This document shows, in pieces, positions 54,525 to 62,861 of a DNA stretch of 64,000 nucleotides. Position numbers and translations under genes: made by a program. The stretch's first letter is position 1; each line of letters begins with the position of its first letter. The notes beneath the pieces were generated by a model, which saw only the letters and a program-made list of their open reading frames with translations, was not told the origin of the DNA and searched no databases. The stretch is from Azotosporobacter soli (GTDB taxonomy: Bacteria > Bacillota > Negativicutes > SG130): assembly GCF_030542965.1 (NCBI RefSeq), contig NZ_JAUAOA010000003.1:248001-312000 (forward strand). The letters are read 5' to 3'.

Positions 54525-54606
54525 GCTGTCGCGCCTCTCTTTCCCCTGCAGTTCGGTGCACGGATGGCGGGCAGGAGCCGCAGCCCCTGCCGTCAGCCGT
54601 TTTTCC

Positions 54607-55635
54607 TTACTTGGCTTCGTTCATGTTCGCCTTGGTGATTTTCTTATAAGGAACCCAGACATATTTTCCGTCGATGATTTCAAAACCGGTGTTTTCTTTG
54701 TTCGGCACTAAGCCTTGCGCCAGTGCGTTAGAAATGGCAAACGTCGCCTTGCCTTGGTTGTTGGCATCGTTCAACACGGTGCCGAGCAGCGTGCCGTCTT
54801 CCAGGGCTTTCAGCGCCGGAGCGGTCGCATCCACGCCGACAACCGGGATATATTTGCCGTCTTTGAAGTAACCGGCGGCTTTCAACGCTTCAATCGCGCC
54901 CAGCGCCATGTCGTCATTGTTGGCAAATACGCAGTCGATCTTGTCGCCATTAGCCGCTAAGAAGGCAGCCATTTTTTCCTGGCCTTTGACGCGATCCCAC
55001 ATACCGGTGTCTTCCGCCACTTTAACGACTTTCAAACCGGCATCTTCCATTGCTTTGATCGCATATTTGGTGCGCAGTTCGGCATCTTGATGGCCTGGCT
55101 CGCCTTTCAGCATAACGTAGTGAACTACGTTATCCTTGCTGCGATACGCTTCCGGATGCGCTTTGAAGTAATCGACCATCAGCTGACCGGAAATCGTGCC
55201 GGATTCTTCCGCTTTGGCTCCGACATAAAAGACTTTGTCCCATTTCTTCATATCTTCGGCCAATGGCTCGCGATTGAAGAAGACGACAGGGATATTGGCT
55301 TTCTTCGCTTTGTCGATGATAACACCGGCAGCAGCGCGGTCAACCGGATTAATGGCCAGCGCATTCACCTTTTTGCTGATAAAGAGGTCCACTTTGTCAT
55401 TTTGCGTCGCTTGAGCATTTTGGCTGTCTACGATATCCACTTGGGCTTTTCCTTCGGCTGCTTTGGAGATCGCGTTGCGGACACCCGTCATAAAGGTGTC
55501 GTCAAACTTGTAGATGGCCACGCCGATAGTCGATTTGGCCTTGTCCGTCGCTGCCGGCGTCGAGCTTGAGCACCCGGCGAATAATGCTCCCGCGAGCATC
55601 GTGGTGAGAATGATACCTTTCCAGTTCCGTTTCAC
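54607..55635 (-). CDS. mglB: Galactose-binding lipoprotein MglB
   Basis: 342-residue periplasmic-binding-protein-like galactose/glucose receptor. A lipoprotein signal peptide ends in LFAGC (lipidated Cys22), so it is anchored to the membrane. Binding-site segments: AIYKFDDTFMTGVRNAI, NPVDRAAAGVIIDKA, PVVFFNREP, MLKGEPGHQDAELRTKY, CVFANNDDMALGAIEA, VVGVDATAPALKAL. Start GTG 55635 with AAGGAGG eight nt upstream. First gene of mglBAC in the usual order. Confidence 0.93.
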   Translation of the reverse strand: MKRNWKGIILTTMLAGALFAGCSSSTPAATDKAKSTIGVAIYKFDDTFMTGVRNAISKAAEGKAQVDIVDSQNAQATQNDKVDLFISKKVNALAINPVDRAAAGVIIDKAKKANIPVVFFNREPLAEDMKKWDKVFYVGAKAEESGTISGQLMVDYFKAHPEAYRSKDNVVHYVMLKGEPGHQDAELRTKYAIKAMEDAGLKVVKVAEDTGMWDRVKGQEKMAAFLAANGDKIDCVFANNDDMALGAIEALKAAGYFKDGKYIPVVGVDATAPALKALEDGTLLGTVLNDANNQGKATFAISNALAQGLVPNKENTGFEIIDGKYVWVPYKKITKANMNEAK

Positions 55636-55703
55636 AGATTAACCCTCCTTACCAAATTTTGTGGAATATCATATACCATGAGCCAAACCGTTCGCCCTAG
55701 CAT

Positions 55704-55717
55704 TCGGAAGATTCCGA
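55704..55717. promoter_or_regulatory. Palindrome upstream of mglB
   Basis: TCGGAAGATTCCGA (6-bp arms, 2-nt centre) between the ROK regulator stop (55755) and mglB start (55635). A candidate operator for the ROK regulator or a local control site. No clear promoter elements are seen around it. Confidence 0.35.
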
Positions 55718-55754
55718 TATTTAAGGCCGGATCGTTTCATGATAACGACCACCG

Positions 55755-56948
55755 TTAGCGCTGACTCAGCCAGGCCGAGTCGGCAATCTCCGCCAGCACC
55801 ATATCCGCCATGCCCTTTGCCGTATGGATTGCCGTTTCGTTCGAGTAGCGAATCTCCAGCACGCTGCTGCAGCTTTCGAACGAATGTTCATTCACGGTTT
55901 CCTGCAGTTGCTGTTCGATGAATTTTTGCGCGACGGCCAGACCGCCACTGATTACGATCAGTTCCGGATTCAGCGCATTCACCATATTCGCAATGCCTAG
56001 GCCCAAATGATGCGCTACTTTTTTCAATATCTTGCAAGCCAACGGATCGCCCGCTTCGGCAGCTTGGTAGATTTCATCGGCTGTCAACTGCGCAATTTCG
56101 CCTTCCAGGATTTCAGAAACCAAACTTGTTGCGCCGCCGCGCAGCGCCTCGCTCATAAATTCCACCAACGCGCTCTCCGAAGCCAGCGCTTCGAGACAGC
56201 CCTGTTTGCCGCAGCTGCAGCGCGGACCGTTCATATCGAGCGTCATATGTCCGACTTCACCGGCGCTGTTATTCACGCCCCGGTAGAGACTACCGTTAAA
56301 CATCAGGCCACAGCCGATTCCATAGCCGACTTTCAAGAGCAACAGGTTATTGGCGTTTTTCGCCGCGCCATAGTAATACTCGCCGTTCGTCAAGGCTTTC
56401 GCATCGTTTTCCACAAAGACCGGCAAACGGAACTTCTCTTCCAGGATATATTTGAGCGGCATATTGCGCCAGCCAATGTTCGGCGCAAAGACCGAAATCC
56501 CTTCCTTGGCACGCACCGGACCGCGCGCAACGACGCCGATGGCGACGATTTCTTGCGTCGCTTCCTTGCAGCACTCGCCTACCATGCCGACCAGCAGATC
56601 GACGACGTCCTGCTGCCCCAGGCCGCGGATATTACTGCTGTGCTTGTAATGAATCCCAAGCGCCGGGTCGATCACATAACCGATCATCTTATAGGAACGG
56701 ATGTGAATGACGACAATCTGTTCCCGCGCCGGATTGACTTTCATCAATACGGGACGTCGTCCGCCGCTCGATTCGCCGAGTCGGTCCGTTTGGATCAAAT
56801 CCAGCATTTCCAAGCGTCCGCTAATCGTGTTGACCGTAGGCGGCGTCAAACCGGTAAGCTTTGCGATATCGGCGCGCGAAATCGGTCCGCGCCGCCGAAT
56901 CATGTCAAGGATCAACGTTTCATTGCTGACCGGTTTGCTCAGTTGCAT
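55755..56948 (-). CDS. ROK-family transcriptional regulator
   Basis: 397-residue repressor-type ROK protein. The N-terminal winged helix-turn-helix is ETLILDMIRRRGPISRADIAKLTGLTP in part (residues about 8-60). The sugar-binding ROK domain follows, with ENDAKALTNGEYYYG, YGIGCGLMFNGSLYRG, AGEVGHM and the zinc motif CSCGKQGCLE. Related regulators sense a sugar and control its uptake genes. Start ATG 56948 with AGGTAGGG upstream. It lies 8 nt after galE and in front of mglB, so the sugar sensed is probably galactose or a derivative. Confidence 0.88.
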   Translation of the reverse strand: MQLSKPVSNETLILDMIRRRGPISRADIAKLTGLTPPTVNTISGRLEMLDLIQTDRLGESSGGRRPVLMKVNPAREQIVVIHIRSYKMIGYVIDPALGIHYKHSSNIRGLGQQDVVDLLVGMVGECCKEATQEIVAIGVVARGPVRAKEGISVFAPNIGWRNMPLKYILEEKFRLPVFVENDAKALTNGEYYYGAAKNANNLLLLKVGYGIGCGLMFNGSLYRGVNNSAGEVGHMTLDMNGPRCSCGKQGCLEALASESALVEFMSEALRGGATSLVSEILEGEIAQLTADEIYQAAEAGDPLACKILKKVAHHLGLGIANMVNALNPELIVISGGLAVAQKFIEQQLQETVNEHSFESCSSVLEIRYSNETAIHTAKGMADMVLAEIADSAWLSQR

Positions 56949-56956
56949 CGCAAGCC

Positions 56957-57949
56957 CTACCTTTTTGCGGCAAAACCGCGGGGATTTTTTTCGTGCCAAC
57001 GCCAGGCGGTGGCAATGATTTCATTGATCTCACTAAATTGCGGCTCCCAGCCTAATTCCTCTTTGATCTTCGTCGCGGCAGCGACCAGAATCGCCGGATC
57101 GCCGCTACGCCGCGGCGCGGCTTCGCGACGGATCGCAATTCCAGTGACCGCTTCGGCCGCATCGATGATCTGCCGGACGCTGAAGCCATTCCCATTACCG
57201 AGATTGTACGCGCCCGACCCTTGCCCAGCCTCGAGCGCTTCAACCGCCAGCAGATGCGCCTGCGCCAGATCGTTGACATGGATGTAATCGCGCACGCAGG
57301 TTCCGTCCGGCGTCGGATAATCTTCGCCGAAGATCTTGATCGATTCACGCTGTCCGAGACAGGTCTGCAGCACCAGCGGAATCAGATGGCTTTCCGGTTG
57401 GTGATCCTCACCGATATCGCCCGCCGGATCGGCGCCGCAGGCGTTGAAATAGCGCAGCGCCTTGTAACGCAAACCGTACGCGCGGGAATAGTCCTCCATC
57501 GCATTTTCCATGATCAGTTTCGTTCGTCCGTATACGCTCGCCGGCTTTTTGTCCATCTCTTCCGTGATCATTGCCGCGGACGGTTCGCCGTACACCGCCG
57601 CCGTCGAAGAAAAGACCAGTTGCTTGACGCCGCATTCCGCCATTACATCAAGCAGATTCAACGTTCCGCCCACATTGTTGCGATAATAGGCCTGCGGCTC
57701 TTCCATCGATTCGCCGACCAGACTGTAGGCGGCAAAGTGAACGACGGCCGTTATCGAATTACGCCGAATCGTCTCGCGCAGCAGCGCACTGTCAAAGATG
57801 TCGCCCTTTACCAGGCGGTGTCCGGCGACCGCTTCCTTATGCCCTTTGCTCAAGTTGTCATATACGACGACCTCGTGTCCGGCTTTGGCCAATAGGCGCA
57901 CCGTATGCGAGCCGATATAACCGGCGCCGCCGGTAATCAGTATGTTCAT
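56957..57949 (-). CDS. galE: UDP-glucose 4-epimerase
   Basis: 330-residue NAD-dependent short-chain dehydrogenase-type epimerase interconverting UDP-galactose and UDP-glucose (Leloir pathway). NAD site GGAGYIGS; catalytic SSTAAVYG (Ser/Thr), Y-x3-K in YGRTKLIMENAM. Sugar-site segments RYFNACGADPAGDIGEDH and YPTPDGTCVRDYIHV. Start ATG 57949 with GGGGGG upstream. 171 nt downstream of galK without a clear terminator, and directly upstream of the ROK gene. Confidence 0.93.
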   Translation of the reverse strand: MNILITGGAGYIGSHTVRLLAKAGHEVVVYDNLSKGHKEAVAGHRLVKGDIFDSALLRETIRRNSITAVVHFAAYSLVGESMEEPQAYYRNNVGGTLNLLDVMAECGVKQLVFSSTAAVYGEPSAAMITEEMDKKPASVYGRTKLIMENAMEDYSRAYGLRYKALRYFNACGADPAGDIGEDHQPESHLIPLVLQTCLGQRESIKIFGEDYPTPDGTCVRDYIHVNDLAQAHLLAVEALEAGQGSGAYNLGNGNGFSVRQIIDAAEAVTGIAIRREAAPRRSGDPAILVAAATKIKEELGWEPQFSEINEIIATAWRWHEKNPRGFAAKR

Positions 57950-58120
57950 TGCTGTTCCCCCCATCTTGGTTACCTGTCATGGCGAGTCATCGATTATCAT
58001 CGCCTCCACTAGCCCGACCAACGAGGAATATTTCCTGCATTAGTCCAAGTGTATTTTATTACTTTCGTCCGAATGGTAGAAAATCCCTTTATCTTCTTCA
58101 ACTTATGTCGCTACATCACA

Positions 58121-59281
58121 CTAGTCAAGAATTTTCACGCCATCCGAAACCGCGGCGACATGGAAGTCGGCTTTCAAGCCGGTAGCCTGGCTATAGCCTG
58201 CTCCGACCTGCTCGCTAAAAGCTGTGATCGCGTCGCGTTTTACCAGCGCGATCGCACAACCGCCAAATCCGGCACCGGTCATGCGTGCTCCAATGCAGCC
58301 CGGCGCCTTCAGCGCCAAGTCGACCAGGCAATCCAGCTCGCGTCCCGTCACTTCATAATCCTGGCGCAGCGACGCATGCGATTCGCGCATCAATTGCCCA
58401 AAACCGACCATATCTCCCTGCATCAAGCAGATTTTCGCCTGCTTCACTCTTTCATTTTCCGTTACCACATGGCGCGCCCGGCGACGCAACGTTGCATCGC
58501 TCAATTGCTCTTCCACTTCGGCCACGCTCGCCTGGCAAAGATTCTTCAGCGCTTTACGGCGGCGCAAAATATCGAGCGCCGCTTCACATTCGCTGCGCCG
58601 CTGGTTGTATTTCGAGTCGGCCAGCTCGCGCTTCTTGTTGCTGTTCATGATGACAAGACTGTGTTCCTGCAAGACAAACGGTATATATTCATAGGCAAGC
58701 GTTTCGCAGTCAAGCAGCATCGCCTTATCCTTCTGCCCCATCGCGATCGAAAATTGGTCCATGATGCCGCAGTTGACGCCGATGAATTCATTCTCCACCT
58801 GCTGGCAAAAGCGAGCCAGCGCGACGCGGTCGATCTCCGTTTCTCCGGCAGCGCTGCGCAGCATGAACGCAGTCAGTACTAGAATCGCCGCCGACGAGGA
58901 AAGACCCGCGCCGTCCGGCAGATTGCCGGAAAACAAAATATCGCAGCCTTTGAGCGTCATTCCTGCATTGAACAATTTGGCAAAGACGCCTTTGGGATAG
59001 TTGGCCCAGCCATCTTCGGACAAAAACATGAGCGTATCGGTCAATTCCAGATTCACGGCCAATTCAGCATTCGTCGATTTCAGGCATACCCGGTTGTCGT
59101 CGCGAAAACGCAACGCGCCCCAAATGCCGACCGACAAAGCCGCCGGAAAGACAAAGCCGCCGTTATAATCAATATGTTCACCGATCAGATTGACGCGGCC
59201 CGGCGCAAAAAAACAGTGTACCGGTTCCTGCGTCGCACCATAATTTTTTTCAAACAATGTCGTCAACTGTTTCGCATCCAT
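58121..59281 (-). CDS. galK: Galactokinase
   Basis: 386-residue GHMP-family kinase, phosphorylating galactose to galactose-1-phosphate with ATP. Motifs: FFAPGRVNLIGEHIDYNGG (galactokinase signature), the ATP loop PDGAGLSSSAA, VNCGIMDQFSIAMG, and MTGAGFGGCAIAL. Start ATG 59281 shares one base with the galT stop (TAATG), with GCGGAGG upstream inside galT, so translation is coupled to galT. The ORF could extend upstream without a start in use. Confidence 0.94.
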   Translation of the reverse strand: MDAKQLTTLFEKNYGATQEPVHCFFAPGRVNLIGEHIDYNGGFVFPAALSVGIWGALRFRDDNRVCLKSTNAELAVNLELTDTLMFLSEDGWANYPKGVFAKLFNAGMTLKGCDILFSGNLPDGAGLSSSAAILVLTAFMLRSAAGETEIDRVALARFCQQVENEFIGVNCGIMDQFSIAMGQKDKAMLLDCETLAYEYIPFVLQEHSLVIMNSNKKRELADSKYNQRRSECEAALDILRRRKALKNLCQASVAEVEEQLSDATLRRRARHVVTENERVKQAKICLMQGDMVGFGQLMRESHASLRQDYEVTGRELDCLVDLALKAPGCIGARMTGAGFGGCAIALVKRDAITAFSEQVGAGYSQATGLKADFHVAAVSDGVKILD

Positions 59282-60273
59282 TATGACTTTTCCTCCGCTT
59301 CCTCTTGTACCGCAGCGCAAGCGTTCCGTAAGGCTTCGACCGTCTCTTCCACCGCATGCGGATTGCAGGCTGCCCACGCCCCCATTTCAGAGGACGCATA
59401 AAACTTGATTTTTTTCGCTTCGCGAAGCGGCGGATAAAATTCAATATGAAAATGATAATACGCATCCGCGTTCTCATCTTCTGCGCAGTTTACCGGCGTC
59501 TGATGCAAGCACATCATATACGGAAACGGACGCCCAAACAATTTGTCAAAAGCAGCCGTCACGCATTTTAAGATCCGCGCCAGATCCTTTTTCTCCTGCG
59601 CATCGAATTGCGTAAGATCGCCCTTGTGTTTCTTGCTGACAATGAAGACGCCATACGGATAGTCGGTGAAAAACGGCAGATAAGCCAAAAAATTTTCATT
59701 TTCAGCGACAATGCGCTGCGCAAATCTCTTTTCTTCCCGGTTCATATCGCAGAGCAGACAGCGCTTTTCTTTTGCATGGTATTCGCGACAACTGTCCAAT
59801 TCGACCTGAATCTTTTGCGGCACGAACGAATAGGCATAAATCTGACCATGCGGATGCGGCATCGTCACGCCGACTTCTTCGCCGCGATTTTCAAAGGGGA
59901 AAATATATTTTATTTTCGGATCCTGGCTTAGCGCCGCCTGACGCTCTGCCAACAGCGTCAGCAACTTCTCGATATGTGCGACAGGCAACGCAGACAAGCT
60001 GCTGGTATGATCCGGCGAATACAAAATCACTTCGCACTTGCCGTAGTTTTCCGCCGTCCGGTACGGACCGCCGGTGACTTCATCCGGCAGGCCTGGCGTC
60101 TGGCTCAGTGCAGGAAAGTCATTATCGTAGGCAAACACGTCATATTGCTCGGGCACTTTACCGGAGCCCGGACAAAAAGGACACCAGTCTTTCGGCAAAT
60201 GCGGCCTGGCCTGACGGTTCGATGCCACCATCGTCCAGGTTCGCAGTAAAGGATTCCAGCGTAATTCAGCCAT
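59281..60273 (-). CDS. galT: Galactose-1-phosphate uridylyltransferase
   Basis: 330-residue HIT-superfamily enzyme exchanging UMP between UDP-glucose and galactose-1-phosphate. Zinc cysteines WCPFCPGSGKVPE, active-site HPHGQ (TMPHPHGQIYAYSF), CLLCDMNREEKRF and the C-terminal YYHFHIEFYPP. First gene of the gal cluster; overlaps galK by one base. Start ATG 60273 with AGGGAGGGG upstream. The upstream gap 60274-60420 is AT-rich; a weak -10 (TAATAT) is present. Confidence 0.94.
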   Translation of the reverse strand: MAELRWNPLLRTWTMVASNRQARPHLPKDWCPFCPGSGKVPEQYDVFAYDNDFPALSQTPGLPDEVTGGPYRTAENYGKCEVILYSPDHTSSLSALPVAHIEKLLTLLAERQAALSQDPKIKYIFPFENRGEEVGVTMPHPHGQIYAYSFVPQKIQVELDSCREYHAKEKRCLLCDMNREEKRFAQRIVAENENFLAYLPFFTDYPYGVFIVSKKHKGDLTQFDAQEKKDLARILKCVTAAFDKLFGRPFPYMMCLHQTPVNCAEDENADAYYHFHIEFYPPLREAKKIKFYASSEMGAWAACNPHAVEETVEALRNACAAVQEEAEEKS

Positions 60274-60420
60274 CTTTGCCCCTCCCTAGTAAATCGACAA
60301 ATTTCTCATTTATATTACACGCTTTATTAAGAATTTAATTAAGTTTGTTTTACATTTCTCTCTTCTCATAAAAATTCCTGCCTCTTTTTATCTGTTTTTT
60401 GTAAATATTTGAAAAACAGC

Positions 60421-60450
60421 GCAAAAAGAGGCTGCATGGCAGCCTCTTTC
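60421..60450. terminator. Terminator of the YghZ-like aldo/keto reductase gene
   Basis: The 11-bp perfect arms AAAGAGGCTGC/GCAGCCTCTTT, then TTGCGCTGTTTTTC on the minus strand. Confidence 0.85.
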
Positions 60451-60451
60451 C

Positions 60452-61444
60452 TTAACGCAAGATCTCCTCTATTCGTCTCAGCTCTTCATCACTGAACTGC
60501 AGATTTTTCAACGCGCCTACGCAGTCGTCAATTTGGCTCACTTTACTGGCGCCGATCAAGACCGAGGTAATGCGACTGCCGCGCAGCACCCACGCCAATG
60601 CCATTTGCGCCATGTTCTGGCCTCGCTCCTTAGCTACTTCATTCAGCCGACGAACCTTTGCCACCAACTCCGACGTCAAATCGGTCGCCTGCAGGAAGGC
60701 ACTGCCGCTTGCCGCGCGCGAGTCGCTCGGAATGCCGTCCAGATAACGATTCGTCAGCACGCCTTTGCCAAGCGGCGAGAAGGCAATGCTGCCAACGCCC
60801 TCTTTTTCCAGCAGATCCAGCAGGCCGTCTTCCGGCCAGCGTTCGAGCATCGAATATTTGGGCTGGTGAATCAGACAAGGCGTACCCAGCCTGCGCAAAA
60901 TCCGAATCGCCTGCGCCGCCTCTGGCGCTTTATAATTTGACAGGCCGACATATAACGCCTTGCCTTGGCGAACGATCTGATCGAGCGCCGCCATCGTTTC
61001 CTCCAGCGGCGTTTCCGGATCAGGACGGTGATGGTAAAAAATATCGACGTAATCAAGCCTTAGCCGCTTTAGGCTTTGCTCGAGACTGGCGATGAGATAT
61101 TTTTTCGAACCCCAGTCGCCATAGGGACCGGGCCACATCGTATAGCCCGCTTTCGTAGCGATGATCATTTCGTCGCGCTGCGTCGCAAAATCGCTGTGCA
61201 GGATGCGGCCGAACATCTCTTCGGCCGAACCGGGCGGCGGCCCATAATTATTAGCCAGATCGAAATGCGTGATTCCAAGGTCAAAGGCTCTGCGCAGCAT
61301 CTCCCGGCAGTTTTCCGCCTGATTCACCTCGCCGAAATTATGCCACAGGCCCAGTGAGATCGCCGGCAGTTTCAGTCCGCTTTTGCCGCAGCGATGATAA
61401 CGCATCGTTTCATACCGCTGCAGGTCAGGTCGATAACTCATCAT
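60452..61444 (-). CDS. Aldo/keto reductase, YghZ-like
   Basis: 330-residue NADPH-dependent oxidoreductase close to the YghZ/voltage-gated-channel beta-subunit-type AKRs. Motifs: MRYHRCGKSGLKLPAISLGL, the catalytic Y region FDLANNYGPPPGSAEEMFGR, YHHRPDPETPLEETM, GLSNYKAPEAAQAI, SPLGKGVLTNRYLDG. YghZ reduces aldehydes such as glyceraldehyde-3-phosphate and methylglyoxal. Two ATG codons in a row at the start (61444, 61441) follow GGGGGAA. Confidence 0.9.
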   Translation of the reverse strand: MMSYRPDLQRYETMRYHRCGKSGLKLPAISLGLWHNFGEVNQAENCREMLRRAFDLGITHFDLANNYGPPPGSAEEMFGRILHSDFATQRDEMIIATKAGYTMWPGPYGDWGSKKYLIASLEQSLKRLRLDYVDIFYHHRPDPETPLEETMAALDQIVRQGKALYVGLSNYKAPEAAQAIRILRRLGTPCLIHQPKYSMLERWPEDGLLDLLEKEGVGSIAFSPLGKGVLTNRYLDGIPSDSRAASGSAFLQATDLTSELVAKVRRLNEVAKERGQNMAQMALAWVLRGSRITSVLIGASKVSQIDDCVGALKNLQFSDEELRRIEEILR

Positions 61445-61670
61445 ATTTCCCCCTGTCTTTGACGCTCCGTTTTATACACTATATATTTTCTCTCACTCCT
61501 CGTTCCCCTTTATTTGAGCGGTAATTTTTTGACTGTCCTAAAATTATCGTCGTCTTCTTCATTTAAAATCCATATTGCCGCTTCTTCTGGCAGGATAACG
61601 TACAAAATTCTAGAAATTACCAAACAAGGCTTTTTCTCTGTTCGCACTACGTGAAGATGAGGTGATTGGG

Positions 61671-62825
61671 TTGAAAGCGATTTTCTTGCGTCGGTCGTTT
61701 TTGTTTCTGGTTTCGCTGCTTTTTTTATTCGCCCTGCTGCTCGGCGGCTGCCTGAAAAAGGAACCGATCCGGATCGGCTTCGTCGCCGACCTAACGGGAA
61801 AGCAGGCGGAACTCGGCGTTCAGGAACGCAACGGCGTACAACTGGCTGTTGACAATCTCAATGCGTCCGGCGGCATCGCAGGCCGTCCGATCGAACTTCT
61901 GATCCAGGACGACTTAGGCACAGGCGACGGCGCCCGCGCAGCGATCCATCAGTTACTGCAAGCCAATGTGGCTGCGATCATCGGCCATGCCACCAGCGCG
62001 CAAACCACGCTCGGCCTTCAGCTAACGGATCCGGCTAAAATCGTCCTGCTGAGTCCGACCGCATCGACGCCCGACCTAAGCGGCAAATCGCCTTATTTTT
62101 TCCGCGTTTATCCTACGTTCTTGGATAGCGCGCGCGGCTTTGCCAGTTATGTCTATCAAGATCATGCGCTGAAAAAGATCGCCATTTTAGCAGATAGCGA
62201 TAACGCCGCCTACGCCTTTACTTACCGGGATGTCTTCAGCGATAAATATACCAGTCTAGGCGGCAGCGTCGTCAAATCAATCTCGTACGCTTCTTCCAAA
62301 CAGCCCGATTTCGCTCCGTTACTCAAAGAACTCAGGCAAGGCGAACCGGACGGTCTGCTCTTGGTTACCTCCGATATCGATGCGGCGTTGATCGCGCAGC
62401 GCGCCCGGCTGATGGGCTGGCGGGTGCTGCTCTTCGCTTCCGCATGGGCGCAGACAGAGATTCTTTTGCACAATGGCGGCATGGCGGTCGAAGGGATGGA
62501 AATTGAACAGGCCTATGCGCTCGACAACGAAAATCAGGCTTTCTCGGCCTTTAAGCAGCAATACCAAGCGCGCTTCGGCCGCGCGCCTTCGTTCGGCGCT
62601 TCTTTCGGCTATGAAGCGGCCTCCGTCTTGGCCAATGCTTTGAAAAAGACAGGCGGCCAACGTGAAGGATTGCGCCAGGCGTTGCTCGACACCAAAGATT
62701 TCCCCGGCTTACTGGATACGATTTCCTTCAGCGCCAACGGCGACGTTGTGCGTCCGTTCTATCTCAGCACGATTCGTAATGGCAAGTTTGTCATTCTTGC
62801 CACCTTGTCGCAAGCCAAGCAATAG
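61671..62825 (+). CDS. Leu/Ile/Val-type solute-binding lipoprotein
   Basis: 384-residue periplasmic-binding-protein-like (type I) receptor. Lipobox LLGGC sits at about residues 24-28, so it is a lipoprotein. The mature part starts KKEPIRIGFVADLTGKQAEL, with NGVQLAVDNLNASGGIAGRP and ATSAQTTLGLQLTDPAKIVL. It is of the LivJ/LivK family, but no permease or ATPase genes are beside it. A start at TTG 61671 with GAGGTG is likely; a GTG three codons earlier is possible. The next gene encodes a Cache sensor 36 nt downstream, so the pair may work as receptor and sensor. Confidence 0.85.
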   Translation: MKAIFLRRSFLFLVSLLFLFALLLGGCLKKEPIRIGFVADLTGKQAELGVQERNGVQLAVDNLNASGGIAGRPIELLIQDDLGTGDGARAAIHQLLQANVAAIIGHATSAQTTLGLQLTDPAKIVLLSPTASTPDLSGKSPYFFRVYPTFLDSARGFASYVYQDHALKKIAILADSDNAAYAFTYRDVFSDKYTSLGGSVVKSISYASSKQPDFAPLLKELRQGEPDGLLLVTSDIDAALIAQRARLMGWRVLLFASAWAQTEILLHNGGMAVEGMEIEQAYALDNENQAFSAFKQQYQARFGRAPSFGASFGYEAASVLANALKKTGGQREGLRQALLDTKDFPGLLDTISFSANGDVVRPFYLSTIRNGKFVILATLSQAKQ

Positions 62826-62861
62826 CCTTTCCGCTAAAGTCAAAGCAAAGGGGTGGTGTGC

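Noticed and set aside
56007-57287. 426-codon plus-strand frame opposite the ROK gene and galE
   Set aside because: Both minus-strand genes are recognised and contiguous; antisense shadow.
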